64,000 nucleotides of DNA from Sulfuricella sp. (GCA_023266195.1 JAHFRP010000003.1:1-64000); one strand, 5' to 3'. Shown: positions 32,091 through 42,237, numbered from the stretch's first letter. Notes: generated from the letters alone by a model not told the origin. Program-made: numbers and translations.

Positions 32091-35000
32091 TCATTTCGGG
32101 CCGATACCGGGCGGGTTGGTTGCAGCTTCGCGCTCCGGGGTCAACGGCCGTTCCAGCCAATCCACATCCTTGTCGGCGATCTTGTGCAGCGCCACCATGG
32201 TGTCGCGCTGGCAGCCCACCGTTCCGTAGTAGTTGAAGCCGTAGGACAACTGAACGTAGCCGCCGATCATGTTGGTCGGCTTGATGATGACGCGAGTCAC
32301 CGAGTTCAGGATGCCGCCGCGCTTGCCGGTGGTAGGCGATCCGGGCACGTTCACGTTCTTCTCCTGGGCGTGGTACATCATCGCCATGCCGCTTGGAACA
32401 CGCTGCGAAACCACGGCGCGAGCCACGGTTGCACCATTGTGGTTGACCGCTTCCACCCAATCGTTGTCCTCGATGCCGGCAGCCTTGGCATCGACCTCGG
32501 AAATCCACACGTAAGGGCCGCCGCGGAACAGCGTCAGCATGCGCAGGTTGTCCTGGTAGGACGAGTGGATACCCCACTTGGAGTGCGGCGTGATCCAGCT
32601 CAGCTTGAGGTGCGGCTTCTTGGTGACGCTGGCGGGCAGGCAATTGAGTTCGTTCAAGTCCACCTGCGGCTTGTAGGCGCAGAAGCCTTCGCCGAAATCC
32701 AGCATCCACTCGTGGTCCTGGTAGAAGTGGGCGCGGCCGGTCAGGGTGCGGAACGGAATGTGTTCGTGGACGTTGGTGTAGCCCGCGGTGTAGGACACCG
32801 TTTCCGATTCGATGCCGGACCAGGTCGGCGCGGTGATGATCTTGCGCGGCTGGGCCTGGATGTCGCGGTGGGTGAACTTGTCCTCGTGGCGGCCGGCGTA
32901 CAGGTGATGGTGGTCGATGCCGGTTTTCTTCGACATCGCGCTCCACGCCTTGTGCGCCACCTCGCCGTTGGTTTCCGGCGCCATGCGCATCACCGCGTCG
33001 CACACGCCCATGTCTTCCTCAAGCGAAGGCATGCCAAAGGAAACGCCCGGCTCGGTCACGGTGTAGTTGCACTTCTTCAGCTCTTCGTATTCCTGGTCGG
33101 TGTTCCAGTCAACGCCCTTGATGTTGTTGCCAAGCTTGGTCATCAATGGGCCGAGGGCGATGAATTTGCGATAGGTGTCGCCGTAATTGCGCTCAACCAG
33201 CTTGATGATCGCCATGGTCTTGCCGGGGATCGGGTCGCACTCGCCTTCTTTCCAGTTCTTCACTTCGCCGAAGGGCTGCGCCATTTCCGCCGCCGAATCG
33301 TGCTGCATCGGCAATGCGACGACTTCCTTCTTGGTGCCGAGGTGCTTGTCGGCCAACGCGGAGAAGTTCTTCGCGATGGTCTTGAAAATCTGCCAGTCGG
33401 ACTTGGACTCCCAGCCCGGCGACACCGCTTCCGACAGCGGATGGATGAAGGGGTGCATGTCGGTGGTGTTGAGGTCGTTCTTCTCGTACCAGGTGGCGGT
33501 CGGCAGGACGATATCCGAATAGGCGCCGGTGGAGTTGAGGCGGAAGTTGATATCCACCATCAGGTCCAGCTTGCCGATCGGGGCATTCTCGTGCCAGGCG
33601 ACTTCCTTGCTGCCGCGGCCCGCGCCGGATTCCTGCAGCACGCCGTTCTGGGCGCCGAGCAGGTGCTTGAGGAAATACTCGTGACCCTTGGCGGAGGTGC
33701 CGATCAGGTTGGCGCGCCAGACGAACAGGTTGCGCGGCCAGTTGACCGGGTTGTCCGGGTCGGCGAAAGCCACGTCCAGCGCGCCGGATTTCATCTTGTC
33801 GGCGACGTATTTGGACACGCCGGCCTCGTCGGTGGCACCGGCTTTCATGGCCTCTTCGGCCAGCTCGATCGGGTTCTGGTTGAAGTTGGGCACCGACGGC
33901 AGCCAGCCCATGCGGGTGGCCTTGACGTTGTAGTCGGCCAGCGTGTTGCCTTTGTTCTTGCCTTTGCCGGCCGGCGACAGCAGCGTGTCGGCATCAAGCG
34001 TCTCATAGCGCCACTGGTCGGTGTGGAAATACCAGTAGGAGGTCGAATTGGCGTGGCGCGGCGGACGGTGCCAGTCGAGCGCGAAGGCGATCGGCGCCCA
34101 ACCGGCTTGCGGACGCAGCTTTTCCTGGCCGACGTAGTGCGCCCAGCCACCGCCGGATTGGCCGACGCAGCCGCACATGTGCAGCAGGTTCATGATCGAG
34201 CGGTAGGCCAGATCGTTGTGGTACCAGTGGTTGATCGCCGCACCCATGATGACCATGGATTTGCCCATGGTCTTGGAAGCGTTGTAGGCGAATTCGCGCC
34301 CGGTGCGCTCGATGTCGGCGGCCTTGACGTTGGTGACCTTGGCGGCCCACGCCGGGGTATAGGCGACGCTGGCGTCGTTGTAGTCCTTGGCGACGTTGGC
34401 GCCGCCCAGGCCACGGTCGATACCGTATTGTGCGATTTGCAGGTCGAACACGGAAGCGACCAGCGCTTCTTCGCCGTTCGCCAGCTTGATCCTGCGCGCC
34501 GGCACGTTGCGGTAGAGCAGTTCGCCCTCGCCCGGCTCGAAGTGCGGGAAGCCGACCGAAACGATCTCGTCCTGTTTGCCGACAGCGGTCAGCTCGGCGA
34601 CGATTTCTTCCTGGTTGGCGGCGTTCTTCGGCAGCAGGTTCCACTTGCCTTCCTCGCCCCAGCGGAAGCCGACGGAGCCGTTGGGCGCCACGAAGGATTT
34701 GCTCTTCTCGTCATAGACGATGGTTTTCCAGTCGGGGTTGTTGGTCTCGCCCAGTGCGCCGTCGAAGTCGGAAGCGCGCAGGTTGCGGTCGGACACGTAG
34801 CCGTCGCCCAACTTGCGCAGCAACACCTGCATCGGCAGGTCGGTGTATTGGCGGGCGTATTTCTGGAAGTACGGATCCTGCTTGTCGATGTAGAACTCTT
34901 TCAGCGCGACGTGGCCCATCGCCAGGAAGGCGGCGGCGTCCGTACCTTGGCGGATCGGCATCCACAGGTCGGAGAATTTGCAGAATTCGGCATAGTCCGG

Positions 35001-35846
35001 CGCCATCGAAATGATCTTGGCGCCCTTGTAGCGCACTTCGGCGGCGAAGTGCGCGTCCGGGGTGCGGGTCATCGGCAGGTTGGCGCCGGTGATGATGATA
35101 TAGGTGGAGTTGTACCAGTCGGCCGCTTCCGGCACGTCGGTCTGCTCGCCCCAGGTCTGCGGGGACGCAGCAGGCAGGTCGCAGTACCAGTCATAGAAGG
35201 AACCGCAGGCACCGCCGATCAGCGACATGTAGCGCGATCCGGCAGCGTAGGAAATCATCGACATGGCGGGAATCGGCGAAAAGCCGAAAATCCGGTCCGG
35301 GCCCCACTTCTTGATGGTGTGGACGTTGGCCGCGGCGATGATTTCATTCACCTCGTCCCAGTTGGCGCGCACGAACCCGCCCAGGCCGCGCACGGCGGTG
35401 TACGACTTGCGTTTCTTTTCGTCGGCCTGGATGGCAGCCCAGGCATCGACCGGATCCTTGCCGCTGCGGCGCTCCGCGCGGTAAAGATCGAGCAGGCGGC
35501 CACGGATCAGCGGGTGCTTGACGCGGTGCGGGCTGTACAGGTACCAGGAGAAGCTGGCGCCGCGCTGGCAGCCGCGCGGTTCGTGGTTGGGCAGGTCCTC
35601 GCGGGTGCGCGGGTAATCGGTTTGCTGCATTTCGAACGACACCAGGCCGTTTTTCACGAAAATCTTCCAGCTGCAACCGCCGGTGCAGTTCACGCCGTGG
35701 GTGGAACGCACCACCTTGTCGTGCTGCCAGCGATGGCGGTAGACGTCTTCCCACTGACGGTCTTCGTTGGTGACGATGCCGTGGTCGTTGGAAAAAGTCT
35801 CTTTGATTTTGTCGAAAAACTTCAATCGGTCGAGAAAGTGACTCAT
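32091..35846 (-). CDS. narG: respiratory nitrate reductase, molybdenum subunit
   Basis: A 1251-residue catalytic subunit that reduces nitrate to nitrite on the cytoplasmic side. The N-terminal FS0 cluster ligands are His and three Cys in THGVNCTGGCSW plus a later Cys. The molybdenum-ligand Asp lies in FYDWYCDLPAASPQTWGEQTDVPE. Length and motif order match the membrane-bound NarG family. The leader MSHFLDRLKFF is the vestigial, non-cleaved Tat-like N-terminus typical of NarG. It follows two narK genes in the same direction, with an 88-bp spacer carrying a GC hairpin. Confidence 0.97.
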   Translation of the reverse strand: MSHFLDRLKFFDKIKETFSNDHGIVTNEDRQWEDVYRHRWQHDKVVRSTHGVNCTGGCSWKIFVKNGLVSFEMQQTDYPRTREDLPNHEPRGCQRGASFSWYLYSPHRVKHPLIRGRLLDLYRAERRSGKDPVDAWAAIQADEKKRKSYTAVRGLGGFVRANWDEVNEIIAAANVHTIKKWGPDRIFGFSPIPAMSMISYAAGSRYMSLIGGACGSFYDWYCDLPAASPQTWGEQTDVPEAADWYNSTYIIITGANLPMTRTPDAHFAAEVRYKGAKIISMAPDYAEFCKFSDLWMPIRQGTDAAAFLAMGHVALKEFYIDKQDPYFQKYARQYTDLPMQVLLRKLGDGYVSDRNLRASDFDGALGETNNPDWKTIVYDEKSKSFVAPNGSVGFRWGEEGKWNLLPKNAANQEEIVAELTAVGKQDEIVSVGFPHFEPGEGELLYRNVPARRIKLANGEEALVASVFDLQIAQYGIDRGLGGANVAKDYNDASVAYTPAWAAKVTNVKAADIERTGREFAYNASKTMGKSMVIMGAAINHWYHNDLAYRSIMNLLHMCGCVGQSGGGWAHYVGQEKLRPQAGWAPIAFALDWHRPPRHANSTSYWYFHTDQWRYETLDADTLLSPAGKGKNKGNTLADYNVKATRMGWLPSVPNFNQNPIELAEEAMKAGATDEAGVSKYVADKMKSGALDVAFADPDNPVNWPRNLFVWRANLIGTSAKGHEYFLKHLLGAQNGVLQESGAGRGSKEVAWHENAPIGKLDLMVDINFRLNSTGAYSDIVLPTATWYEKNDLNTTDMHPFIHPLSEAVSPGWESKSDWQIFKTIAKNFSALADKHLGTKKEVVALPMQHDSAAEMAQPFGEVKNWKEGECDPIPGKTMAIIKLVERNYGDTYRKFIALGPLMTKLGNNIKGVDWNTDQEYEELKKCNYTVTEPGVSFGMPSLEEDMGVCDAVMRMAPETNGEVAHKAWSAMSKKTGIDHHHLYAGRHEDKFTHRDIQAQPRKIITAPTWSGIESETVSYTAGYTNVHEHIPFRTLTGRAHFYQDHEWMLDFGEGFCAYKPQVDLNELNCLPASVTKKPHLKLSWITPHSKWGIHSSYQDNLRMLTLFRGGPYVWISEVDAKAAGIEDNDWVEAVNHNGATVARAVVSQRVPSGMAMMYHAQEKNVNVPGSPTTGKRGGILNSVTRVIIKPTNMIGGYVQLSYGFNYYGTVGCQRDTMVALHKIADKDVDWLERPLTPEREAATNPPGIGPK

Positions 35847-35866
35847 GTTCTACTCCTGATGTTGCG

Positions 35867-35886
35867 GGCCGGGACACCCCGGCCCT
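35867..35886 (-). terminator. GC-rich hairpin between narK2 and narG
   Basis: A perfect stem gggccggg (35867-35874) / cccggccc (35879-35886) has a 4-base loop. There is no clear U-run on the minus strand. It may act as a partial terminator or processing/stability element between the transporter and reductase genes rather than a full stop. Confidence 0.45.
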
Positions 35887-35934
35887 TAGTCTACGTTTGT
35901 TGTACTGCTATTATCTTCGCAGTCGCTGCTGCTG

Positions 35935-37617
35935 TTACGGATTCTTGATTTCGGAGCCTGAGCGCAGGTAGAACCACCAGTTCAGGACCAGGCAAAGAGC
36001 GTAAAAAACCGCGAAGCCGTACATCGCGTTTGCCGGCGTGCCGGCCTTGATCTGCGCACCAATCACCACCGGGGCGATGAACGACCCGTATGCCGCCACG
36101 GCGGAAGTCCAACCCAGTACCGGGCCAGCTTGTACACGATCGAAGATCACGCCAACAGTACGGAAAGTCGATCCATTTCCCAGACCGGTCGCGGCGAACA
36201 GCACGATAAACACAACCAGGAACTGGGCAAAGTAGACTTCCGGGGTGGCGGAGTTGTATGCCTGCATCATAATATAACCAGCATAACCCGAGGCTGCCAC
36301 CATCACTACCGAAATGATCTGGGTGACGATGGAGCCGCCAACCTTATCCGATATCCACCCCCCGATCGGGCGCGCCAGCGCGCCAACGAACGGACCAATC
36401 CAGGCATAGGTCAGCGCGGATGGAGCGTTGGGGTTTTTCAGGGTATGCATCATCAGGCCCGTAGCCGGGTCAATCACGTGTTGAAAACCGAAAATCACCG
36501 TGATTGCGAGCGGCAGCGCCATGGAAAAGCCAATAAACGAGCCGAAAGTCAGCACATACAGCACGGTCAGAGACCAAGTGTGCTTATTCTTGAAAATGGC
36601 GAACTGCTTGGCAATGTTTTCCTTCATGGAGCCAAAAGCTGCAAGCTTCATCACCAGCAATGTGCTGGCAATGATCAGCGGCATTGCGACCCACATGTTC
36701 AACATCCCCAGGCCGGTCGGCGCAGGAAGGTATAGATAAAGCCCAATCCCCGCTGGAATAAACGCCAATGTGTACAGCCAAGTGATTTTGATAAACGCCA
36801 TCAGTGTACTCTCAGAGTCCGGAGAGATGGGTAACAAATTGTTCATGCCGAACCAGCCGGCCACGGCGAGGGGTGCCAGCAACAACAACCAGACAAAACC
36901 GGCATTCTGGACGTAGGTGGGCGTACCGGCGGAAATCTTGCCTAGAATCCAACCGGAGTCCTTGACCAGCACCATCGGGTCGCCACCCATCGCGCCGAAC
37001 ACGCCCATGGTCATCACCAGCGGAATCAAAATCTGCATGGTGGTCACTCCGAAATTCCCCAGCCCCGCGTTCAGCCCCAGCGCGGTGCCTTGCAGGCGCT
37101 TGGGAAAGAAGGTGCTTATGTTACTCATCGAGCTGGCAAAGTTCCCGCCGCCGACGCCCGACCACAAGGCGATCAGCTGGAATACCCACAACGGCCAGTC
37201 CTTGTGCTGCAGCGCGATCCCAGTGGCAATCGCCGGCGTGATCAACATCGCGGTGGTGAGAAAAATAGTGTTGCGGCCGCCGGCGAGGCGGATGAAGAAA
37301 GAGGACGGGATACGCATGGTAGCCCCAGCCAACCCGGAGATTGCGGTCAGCGTGAACAGTTCTTCCGGCTTGAACGGAAAGCCCAGATTCAACATCTGCA
37401 CCGTGATGATGCCCCACATCAACCAGATGGCGAAGCCCAGCAAAAGGCTCGGGATCGAAATCCACAAGTTGCGGTTGGCGATCTTCTTGCCGGTGGATTC
37501 CCAGAATGCCTGGTCCTCCACGTTCCATTCTGAAATATTGGCCGGCGTTCCGCTTTGGCCAACCTGGCTGCCGGCCATGCTGCCGACCGATCCGCGCTGC
37601 TTGTTTCGGGTTGTCAT
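35935..37617 (-). CDS. narK2: nitrate/nitrite transporter, NarK2-type
   Basis: A 560-residue major-facilitator protein of the NarK family, longer than usual (about 460-480) because of a roughly 45-residue hydrophilic N-terminus. Conserved nitrate-signature glycine-rich segments are visible: WSGVGGGNFASSMSNISTFFPKRLQGTALGLNAGLGNFGV in the first half and ATGLGNGSTFRTVGVIF in the second, with the substrate-binding Arg in RIPSSF. It most likely exchanges nitrate for nitrite. The start at 37617 has AAGGAG upstream. It lies 27 bp after narK1 and before narG. Confidence 0.92.
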   Translation of the reverse strand: MTTRNKQRGSVGSMAGSQVGQSGTPANISEWNVEDQAFWESTGKKIANRNLWISIPSLLLGFAIWLMWGIITVQMLNLGFPFKPEELFTLTAISGLAGATMRIPSSFFIRLAGGRNTIFLTTAMLITPAIATGIALQHKDWPLWVFQLIALWSGVGGGNFASSMSNISTFFPKRLQGTALGLNAGLGNFGVTTMQILIPLVMTMGVFGAMGGDPMVLVKDSGWILGKISAGTPTYVQNAGFVWLLLLAPLAVAGWFGMNNLLPISPDSESTLMAFIKITWLYTLAFIPAGIGLYLYLPAPTGLGMLNMWVAMPLIIASTLLVMKLAAFGSMKENIAKQFAIFKNKHTWSLTVLYVLTFGSFIGFSMALPLAITVIFGFQHVIDPATGLMMHTLKNPNAPSALTYAWIGPFVGALARPIGGWISDKVGGSIVTQIISVVMVAASGYAGYIMMQAYNSATPEVYFAQFLVVFIVLFAATGLGNGSTFRTVGVIFDRVQAGPVLGWTSAVAAYGSFIAPVVIGAQIKAGTPANAMYGFAVFYALCLVLNWWFYLRSGSEIKNP

Positions 37618-37644
37618 AATTACATCTCCTTTTATTTCGTGAAG

Positions 37645-38907
37645 TTACTCCAGCGTATCCACCACCGCCCGCTTGAGATGCCTTTTGGCATCCAGCGGCC
37701 GCACTTCCGTCCAGTACATCCACATCAACGACACCCACACGACGCCGAACATCAGCATGAAAGCCGAGGAGCGAATGCCGGTCAGATCGACCAGCGCGCC
37801 GAACATGATCGGCATGAGGAAACCGCCCATGCCGCCCGCCAGGCCGACCACGCCGGAAATCACGCCGATGTTGTGGGGGTAGTCGTCGGAGATGTACTTG
37901 AAAACGGACGCCTTGCCGATGGCGAAGGCGATGCCCATGGAAAACATAATGACCGTAAAGACTGGCGCGCTCAGGCCAATATGGAATGCCTGCGGGCCTT
38001 TCACGGTCTGGATGGTGAAATCGGTCTGCGGGTAGGACAAAAAGAACAGGCAGATCAGGGAAAACCACAACACCCACCAGGTCATGGCGTGAGCGCCGTA
38101 TTTGTCGGAAAAATAGCCGCCGATCGCGCGCAGCACGCCGCCCGGAATGCTGAACGCCGCGGCCAGCAGGGCGGCGGTCTTCAGATCGAAGCCATATTCT
38201 GACACGTAGTATTTGGTCATCCACAGGGCAAGCGCCACATAGCCGCCGAACACGATGGAGTAGTATTGGCTGTACTTCCACACCTTGGGATCCTTGAGGG
38301 CGGCGAGCTGCTCCGCTATGGTGATCGACTTGCCGACCTTGTGATCGTGGTCGGTATAGCTGAAGAACCAGAACAGGAGCGCCGTCACCAGCATCAGCAC
38401 GGCATAAACCTGCGGCACCATCGTCCAGCCATAGCCCACGACGATGATCGGGGCCACCAGCTTGGTCACCGCCGCGCCGGTATTGCCGGCGCCGAAGATG
38501 CCCATGGCGAGACCCTGCCGCTGCTTGGGAAACCAGCGAGCGCAGTAGGCGATGCCCACCGTGAACGAGCCGCCGGCGACACCGACGAACAGCCCCGTCA
38601 CCAGGAATCCGAGAAACGTGGTGGCTTGCGAAATCATGTAAATCGGGAATATGGTGGACAGCATCAACACGAAGAACACGATGCGCCCGCCGAATTTGTC
38701 GGTCCACATGCCCAGCGGCAAGCGAATCAGGGAGCCCGTCAGCACCGGCGTCGCCACCAAGATGCCGAACTGGGTTTCGTTGAGCCCGAGGGTTTTCTTG
38801 ATGGGTATGCCGATCACTGCGAACATCATCCAGATCATGAAACAAACAGTGAACGCAATCGTGCTTGCGGCCACCACAGACCAAGCCTTATATTGTTGCG
38901 AAGCCAT
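37645..38907 (-). CDS. narK1: nitrate transporter, NarK1-type
   Basis: A 420-residue major-facilitator protein with 12 expected helices. The nitrate signature GVAGGSFTVGIAYCARWFPKQRQGLAMGIFGAGNTGAAVT and its second-half counterpart GLAGGMGGFLMPI are present, and an Arg lies in RLPLGMWTDKFGG. It matches the NarK1 branch, thought to import nitrate with protons to start respiration before nitrite accumulates. An AAAGGGGAG site precedes the ATG at 38907; a longer frame to 38991 lacks one. It is the first gene of the nar operon. Confidence 0.92.
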   Translation of the reverse strand: MASQQYKAWSVVAASTIAFTVCFMIWMMFAVIGIPIKKTLGLNETQFGILVATPVLTGSLIRLPLGMWTDKFGGRIVFFVLMLSTIFPIYMISQATTFLGFLVTGLFVGVAGGSFTVGIAYCARWFPKQRQGLAMGIFGAGNTGAAVTKLVAPIIVVGYGWTMVPQVYAVLMLVTALLFWFFSYTDHDHKVGKSITIAEQLAALKDPKVWKYSQYYSIVFGGYVALALWMTKYYVSEYGFDLKTAALLAAAFSIPGGVLRAIGGYFSDKYGAHAMTWWVLWFSLICLFFLSYPQTDFTIQTVKGPQAFHIGLSAPVFTVIMFSMGIAFAIGKASVFKYISDDYPHNIGVISGVVGLAGGMGGFLMPIMFGALVDLTGIRSSAFMLMFGVVWVSLMWMYWTEVRPLDAKRHLKRAVVDTLE

Positions 38908-39506
38908 GTTTCTCCCCTTTGTTTGCCGAAGAATCTTCCCCGAAATGGAAACCCCGCTTCCGTTTCCCGCGTCCATTCCAAGATGTGACATTTATATCAA
39001 AGCGGATACATAAAAACGATTGGGCTGAATACTTAGCGGCCGACTAGTTCTTTTGGGGGAGACGTCTGGCCGGACGGCCTAAGGAAACGCTGAATTAATC
39101 GTCGCCCCGGCGAAGGCTGGGATCCGGTTCGGAGACTTTCCTGGATTCCGGCATTCTCCGAAATGACGGCTCCGAACGGATTGATTCAGCCTTTTAATGT
39201 CGTCATTCCGGGCTTGACCCGGAATCCAGGAGTCTTAGCGATACTGGGATTCCCGCCTGCGTGGGAATGCCGTTTAATCCGCGCATCCTCAAGGGAAATC
39301 GGCTGCAAACCCGCCTGGCCGGTCCCTATTTCGCCGCGTTTTTGGCCGATGGAATGACTACTGACGCGTAAAACCGGCAATATCCATCCTCACCCAGCCG
39401 GATTTTCGCTTCGATTCCTTATGTCCGACAGGCTCCTAGCGGTACCGCGGCTTGATTCCGCCAGGTCTTCCCGGTAGTCTCCGAGTTTTCCGCACCGGAC
39501 CGTCCC
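38908..39506. other. 599-bp divergent narK1 / narX spacer
   Basis: No gene is supported here. The left third (38908-39060) should contain the narK1 promoter. A sequence gtgacatttatatcaa (38984-38999) has weak Crp/Fnr half-site character but does not fit the 14-bp Fnr spacing, and no confident NarL heptamer cluster was found by eye. The middle (39101-39271) is a composite repeat, listed separately. The region before narX (39300-39506) shows no clear motif. Confidence 0.4.
39101..39271. repeat. composite of inverted dispersed repeats upstream of narX
   Basis: The block ctggattccgg...aaatgacg (39141-39168) recurs inverted at 39201-39229 (cgtcattccggg...ggaatccag). A related hairpin, gggattcccgcctgcgtgggaatgcc (about 39246-39271), follows it. 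Outer segments gctgaattaatcg (39100s) and ggattgattcagc (39179-39190) are roughly inverted. The whole looks like nested insertion of common proteobacterial palindromic elements. Confidence 0.7.
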
Positions 39507-41447
39507 ATGGTTGCCCTCGATCAAAAGCTCGGCACCAAAATCGTCAATATCCTGATCGTCTTTTTCATCGTCGCGCTCGCCGCGATCAGCATGACCCTGT
39601 ACGTTTCCTGGCAGCTGGAAGGCGCCGGGGCGGCGATCAACGACGCGGGCAGCGAGCGCATGCGCTCCTACCGCATGGCCTACCTGCTGTCGCAGTTCAC
39701 CCACGAACGCACCGACAAGGCGGCACTCAAGTCGGAGGTCATGCAGGAAATCGACCAGTTCGAATTCACCCTGCGCACGCTGGAAAAAGGCAATCCGGCG
39801 CGCCCGCTATTCCTGCCGAAAGAGCCGGAAGTGCAGGCGCAAATGAAGCGGCTGCGGCAGGGATGGCTGGATCGGATAAAACCGCTGATCCTGCAAATCC
39901 TGAACAGCGACCAGCCCACCGGGCAGTCGGTGCTCACCGGCGCCTACCAGCCCGCCTTGCAGGATTTCGTTGGGATGGTGAACGACCTGGTGCTGATGGT
40001 GGAGCGCAGCAATTCGCGCAACACCTCCTTGCTGCGCTCGTTCCAGATCGGCCTGGTGGTACTGGCATTGATCGGTACGATTATCTTGATCTCTCTGTTC
40101 TTCGTCATGGTGATCCGGCCGGTGGCAAAGCTGCGGGGAGGCATCCAGCGCATGGCGGCCGCCGATTTCAGCGTGCGCCTGCCGGTGCAGAGCAAGGACG
40201 AATTCGGCGCGCTGGCCGAAGGATTCAACCAGATGGCGGACCGGCTGAAAAACCTTTATGGCACGCTGGAAGACCGTGTGCAGGAAAAAACCCGCAAGCT
40301 GGAGGATAAAAACCAGGAATTGGCGATGCTGTACGAAATCGCCGCCTTCCTCAACAAGCCGGCCTCGGTGGAAGACTTGTGCACCGGCGTACTGAAAAAG
40401 CTGATGGGCATCCTCGCTGCTCAGGGTGGGCTGGTGCGCCTGACCGCCCCCAATTCGGACGCCCTGTACATCATCATTCACGAAGGGATGTCTGAAAGCT
40501 TCACTCATGAAGAGGAATGCCTGACCCTGGGCCAATGCCTGTGCGGAGAATCGGCACGGGACGGCACGCCGGTATCGTGGAATCTCAGCCTCCAGTCGCC
40601 GCGCCAGCTGCTGCTGCGCTGCCAGCGCGACGGTTTCCAGTCGGTTTCCGCCATCCCGATCCGTTCCAAAAAACGGGTGCTCGGCATCTTCAACCTGTTC
40701 TACCAGGAACAGCATGTGCTGGACAGCCAGGAAATCCAGCTGCTCGAAAGCATCGGCCAGCACCTCGGCATCGCCATCGAGAACCAGCGCCTGGTTTTGC
40801 GCGAAAGGGAAATGGCGGTATCCGAGGAACGCAACCTGCTCGCCCAGGAACTGCACGACAGCATCGCCCAGTCCCTCGCCTTCCTCAACATCCAGGTGCA
40901 GCTGTTGGCGGATTCGCTCCGGCGCGGCAACGCCACCGAGGCGATGGAAGGACTGGAGCAAATCCGCGAGGGCGTCCAGGAAAGCTACGACGACGTACGC
41001 GAGCTCCTGGTGCACTTCCGCACACGGGTGGGCAACGCCGATCTGGCCAGCGCGATCACCAGCGCGCTGGAAAAATTCGAAGGCCAGACCGGGATCGAAA
41101 CCACTTTCGACAAGAGCGGCGGCGGCCCCCCGCTCGCCCCGGAATACGTGATCCAGTTGCTGCACATCATTCAGGAAGCGCTGTCCAACGTGCGCAAGCA
41201 CGCCCAGGCGACGCGGGTCGACGTGGACCTGGCGCAGAACGAAGAATGCCGGATCACCGTGACCGACAACGGCAAGGGATTCGTCGTCGGCCCCAAGCCC
41301 GGCATCGACACCGATAGCCACGTCGGGCTCAAGATCATGCGGGAAAGGGCCCATCGCATCGGCGCGCAGCTGGAGGTCCATTCCGCGCCTGGAGAGGGCA
41401 CGCGCATATCCCTGACCCTTGCCCGGCAGCCGAAAGGAACCGCATGA
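39507..41447 (+). CDS. narX: nitrate/nitrite sensor kinase NarX
   Basis: A 646-residue membrane kinase. The first helix (residues about 12-35) is followed by the periplasmic nitrate-sensing P-box, AGSERMRSYRMAYL (47-60). The second helix (about 180-200) leads to HAMP, then a GAF-like domain (about 280-430) with several cysteines. The phosphoacceptor is His450 (LAQELHDSIAQSL, HisKA_3 type), and the ATPase domain ends with DNGKGF and HVGLKIMRERA. It senses nitrate or nitrite and phosphorylates NarL. Its stop overlaps narL (ATGA). It is divergent from narK1K2GHJI, which it should activate. Confidence 0.93.
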   Translation: MVALDQKLGTKIVNILIVFFIVALAAISMTLYVSWQLEGAGAAINDAGSERMRSYRMAYLLSQFTHERTDKAALKSEVMQEIDQFEFTLRTLEKGNPARPLFLPKEPEVQAQMKRLRQGWLDRIKPLILQILNSDQPTGQSVLTGAYQPALQDFVGMVNDLVLMVERSNSRNTSLLRSFQIGLVVLALIGTIILISLFFVMVIRPVAKLRGGIQRMAAADFSVRLPVQSKDEFGALAEGFNQMADRLKNLYGTLEDRVQEKTRKLEDKNQELAMLYEIAAFLNKPASVEDLCTGVLKKLMGILAAQGGLVRLTAPNSDALYIIIHEGMSESFTHEEECLTLGQCLCGESARDGTPVSWNLSLQSPRQLLLRCQRDGFQSVSAIPIRSKKRVLGIFNLFYQEQHVLDSQEIQLLESIGQHLGIAIENQRLVLREREMAVSEERNLLAQELHDSIAQSLAFLNIQVQLLADSLRRGNATEAMEGLEQIREGVQESYDDVRELLVHFRTRVGNADLASAITSALEKFEGQTGIETTFDKSGGGPPLAPEYVIQLLHIIQEALSNVRKHAQATRVDVDLAQNEECRITVTDNGKGFVVGPKPGIDTDSHVGLKIMRERAHRIGAQLEVHSAPGEGTRISLTLARQPKGTA

Positions 41448-42109
41448 AACAGCCGATTAGAGTATTGATCGTGGACGACCACACCCTCTTCAGGAGCGGC
41501 ATCAAGGCCTTGCTGCAGCGCCAGGACGACTTCGAGGTGGTGGGCGAAGCCGGGGACGGCCTTGAGGGTCTGAAACGCGCCAAATCCATGCGGCCCGACG
41601 TGGTGCTGCTCGACCTGCACATGCCGGGCATCGGCGGACGCGAAGCGGTCAAGCTCCTGGCCGAGGAAGCGCCGGAGTGCAACGTACTGATGCTGACCGT
41701 GTCGGAAGACGCCGAGGATCTGGTCGAAACCCTGCGCGCCGGCGCCAGCGGCTACCTGTTGAAAAACATCGAAACCGAATTCCTGCTCGACGCCATCCGC
41801 GCCGCCGCGCGTGGCGAATCGGTGATGTCGCCGCAGCTGACCGGCAAATTGATGATGGGCCTACGCACTGGGGATAAGGCCGGAATCCACCCCGACCCGG
41901 AAGAAGAGAAGCTCAGCCCGCGCGAAGCGGAAATCATCATTTTCCTGGCACGCGGCGCCAGCAACAAGGAAATCGCACGGGAACTGAATGTGGCGGAGAG
42001 CACGGTAAAAGTCCACGTCCAGAACATCCTCAGGAAGCTGAAACTGACCAGCCGGGTGCAGGCCGCAGTGTTCGCGGTGGAGCATGGACTGGTCAAGAAA
42101 GAGGAATAA
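41444..42109 (+). CDS. narL: nitrate response regulator NarL
   Basis: A 221-residue regulator with a receiver domain (phosphoacceptor Asp57 in LLDLHMPG, Lys of LKNI near 106) and a C-terminal LuxR-type helix-turn-helix (LSPREAEIIIFLARGASNKEIARELNVAESTVKVHVQNILRKL). It is paired with NarX and probably activates the divergent nar operon and other anaerobic genes at TACYYMT heptamers. Confidence 0.95.
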   Translation: MKQPIRVLIVDDHTLFRSGIKALLQRQDDFEVVGEAGDGLEGLKRAKSMRPDVVLLDLHMPGIGGREAVKLLAEEAPECNVLMLTVSEDAEDLVETLRAGASGYLLKNIETEFLLDAIRAAARGESVMSPQLTGKLMMGLRTGDKAGIHPDPEEEKLSPREAEIIIFLARGASNKEIARELNVAESTVKVHVQNILRKLKLTSRVQAAVFAVEHGLVKKEE

Positions 42110-42135
42110 TCCTTAACGCCGAGTAGAGCAGCCCG

Positions 42136-42157
42136 GACCACCCCGCTTCGGGTGGTC
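42136..42157 (+). terminator. hairpin after narL
   Basis: The 8-bp stem gaccaccc (42136-42143) / gggtggtc (42150-42157) has a 6-base loop, 26 bp after the narL stop and before a convergent gene. There is no clear U-run, so termination is only possible. Confidence 0.4.
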
Positions 42158-42237
42158 GTCGGCCGATTGAAGAAATACGAGGAAAACCCCGGTAAAACGT
42201 CATTCACGCTTTGCCAAATCAGAATTCTTCGGCTTGA

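Noticed and set aside
32040-35948. 1302-codon plus-strand frame under narG
   Set aside because: Antisense to narG; Val/Gly/His-rich translation typical of a GC-rich shadow frame.
38984-38999. possible Fnr/Crp site upstream of narK1
   Set aside because: Half-sites are at the wrong spacing for both Fnr (N4) and Crp (N6) consensus; too weak to call.
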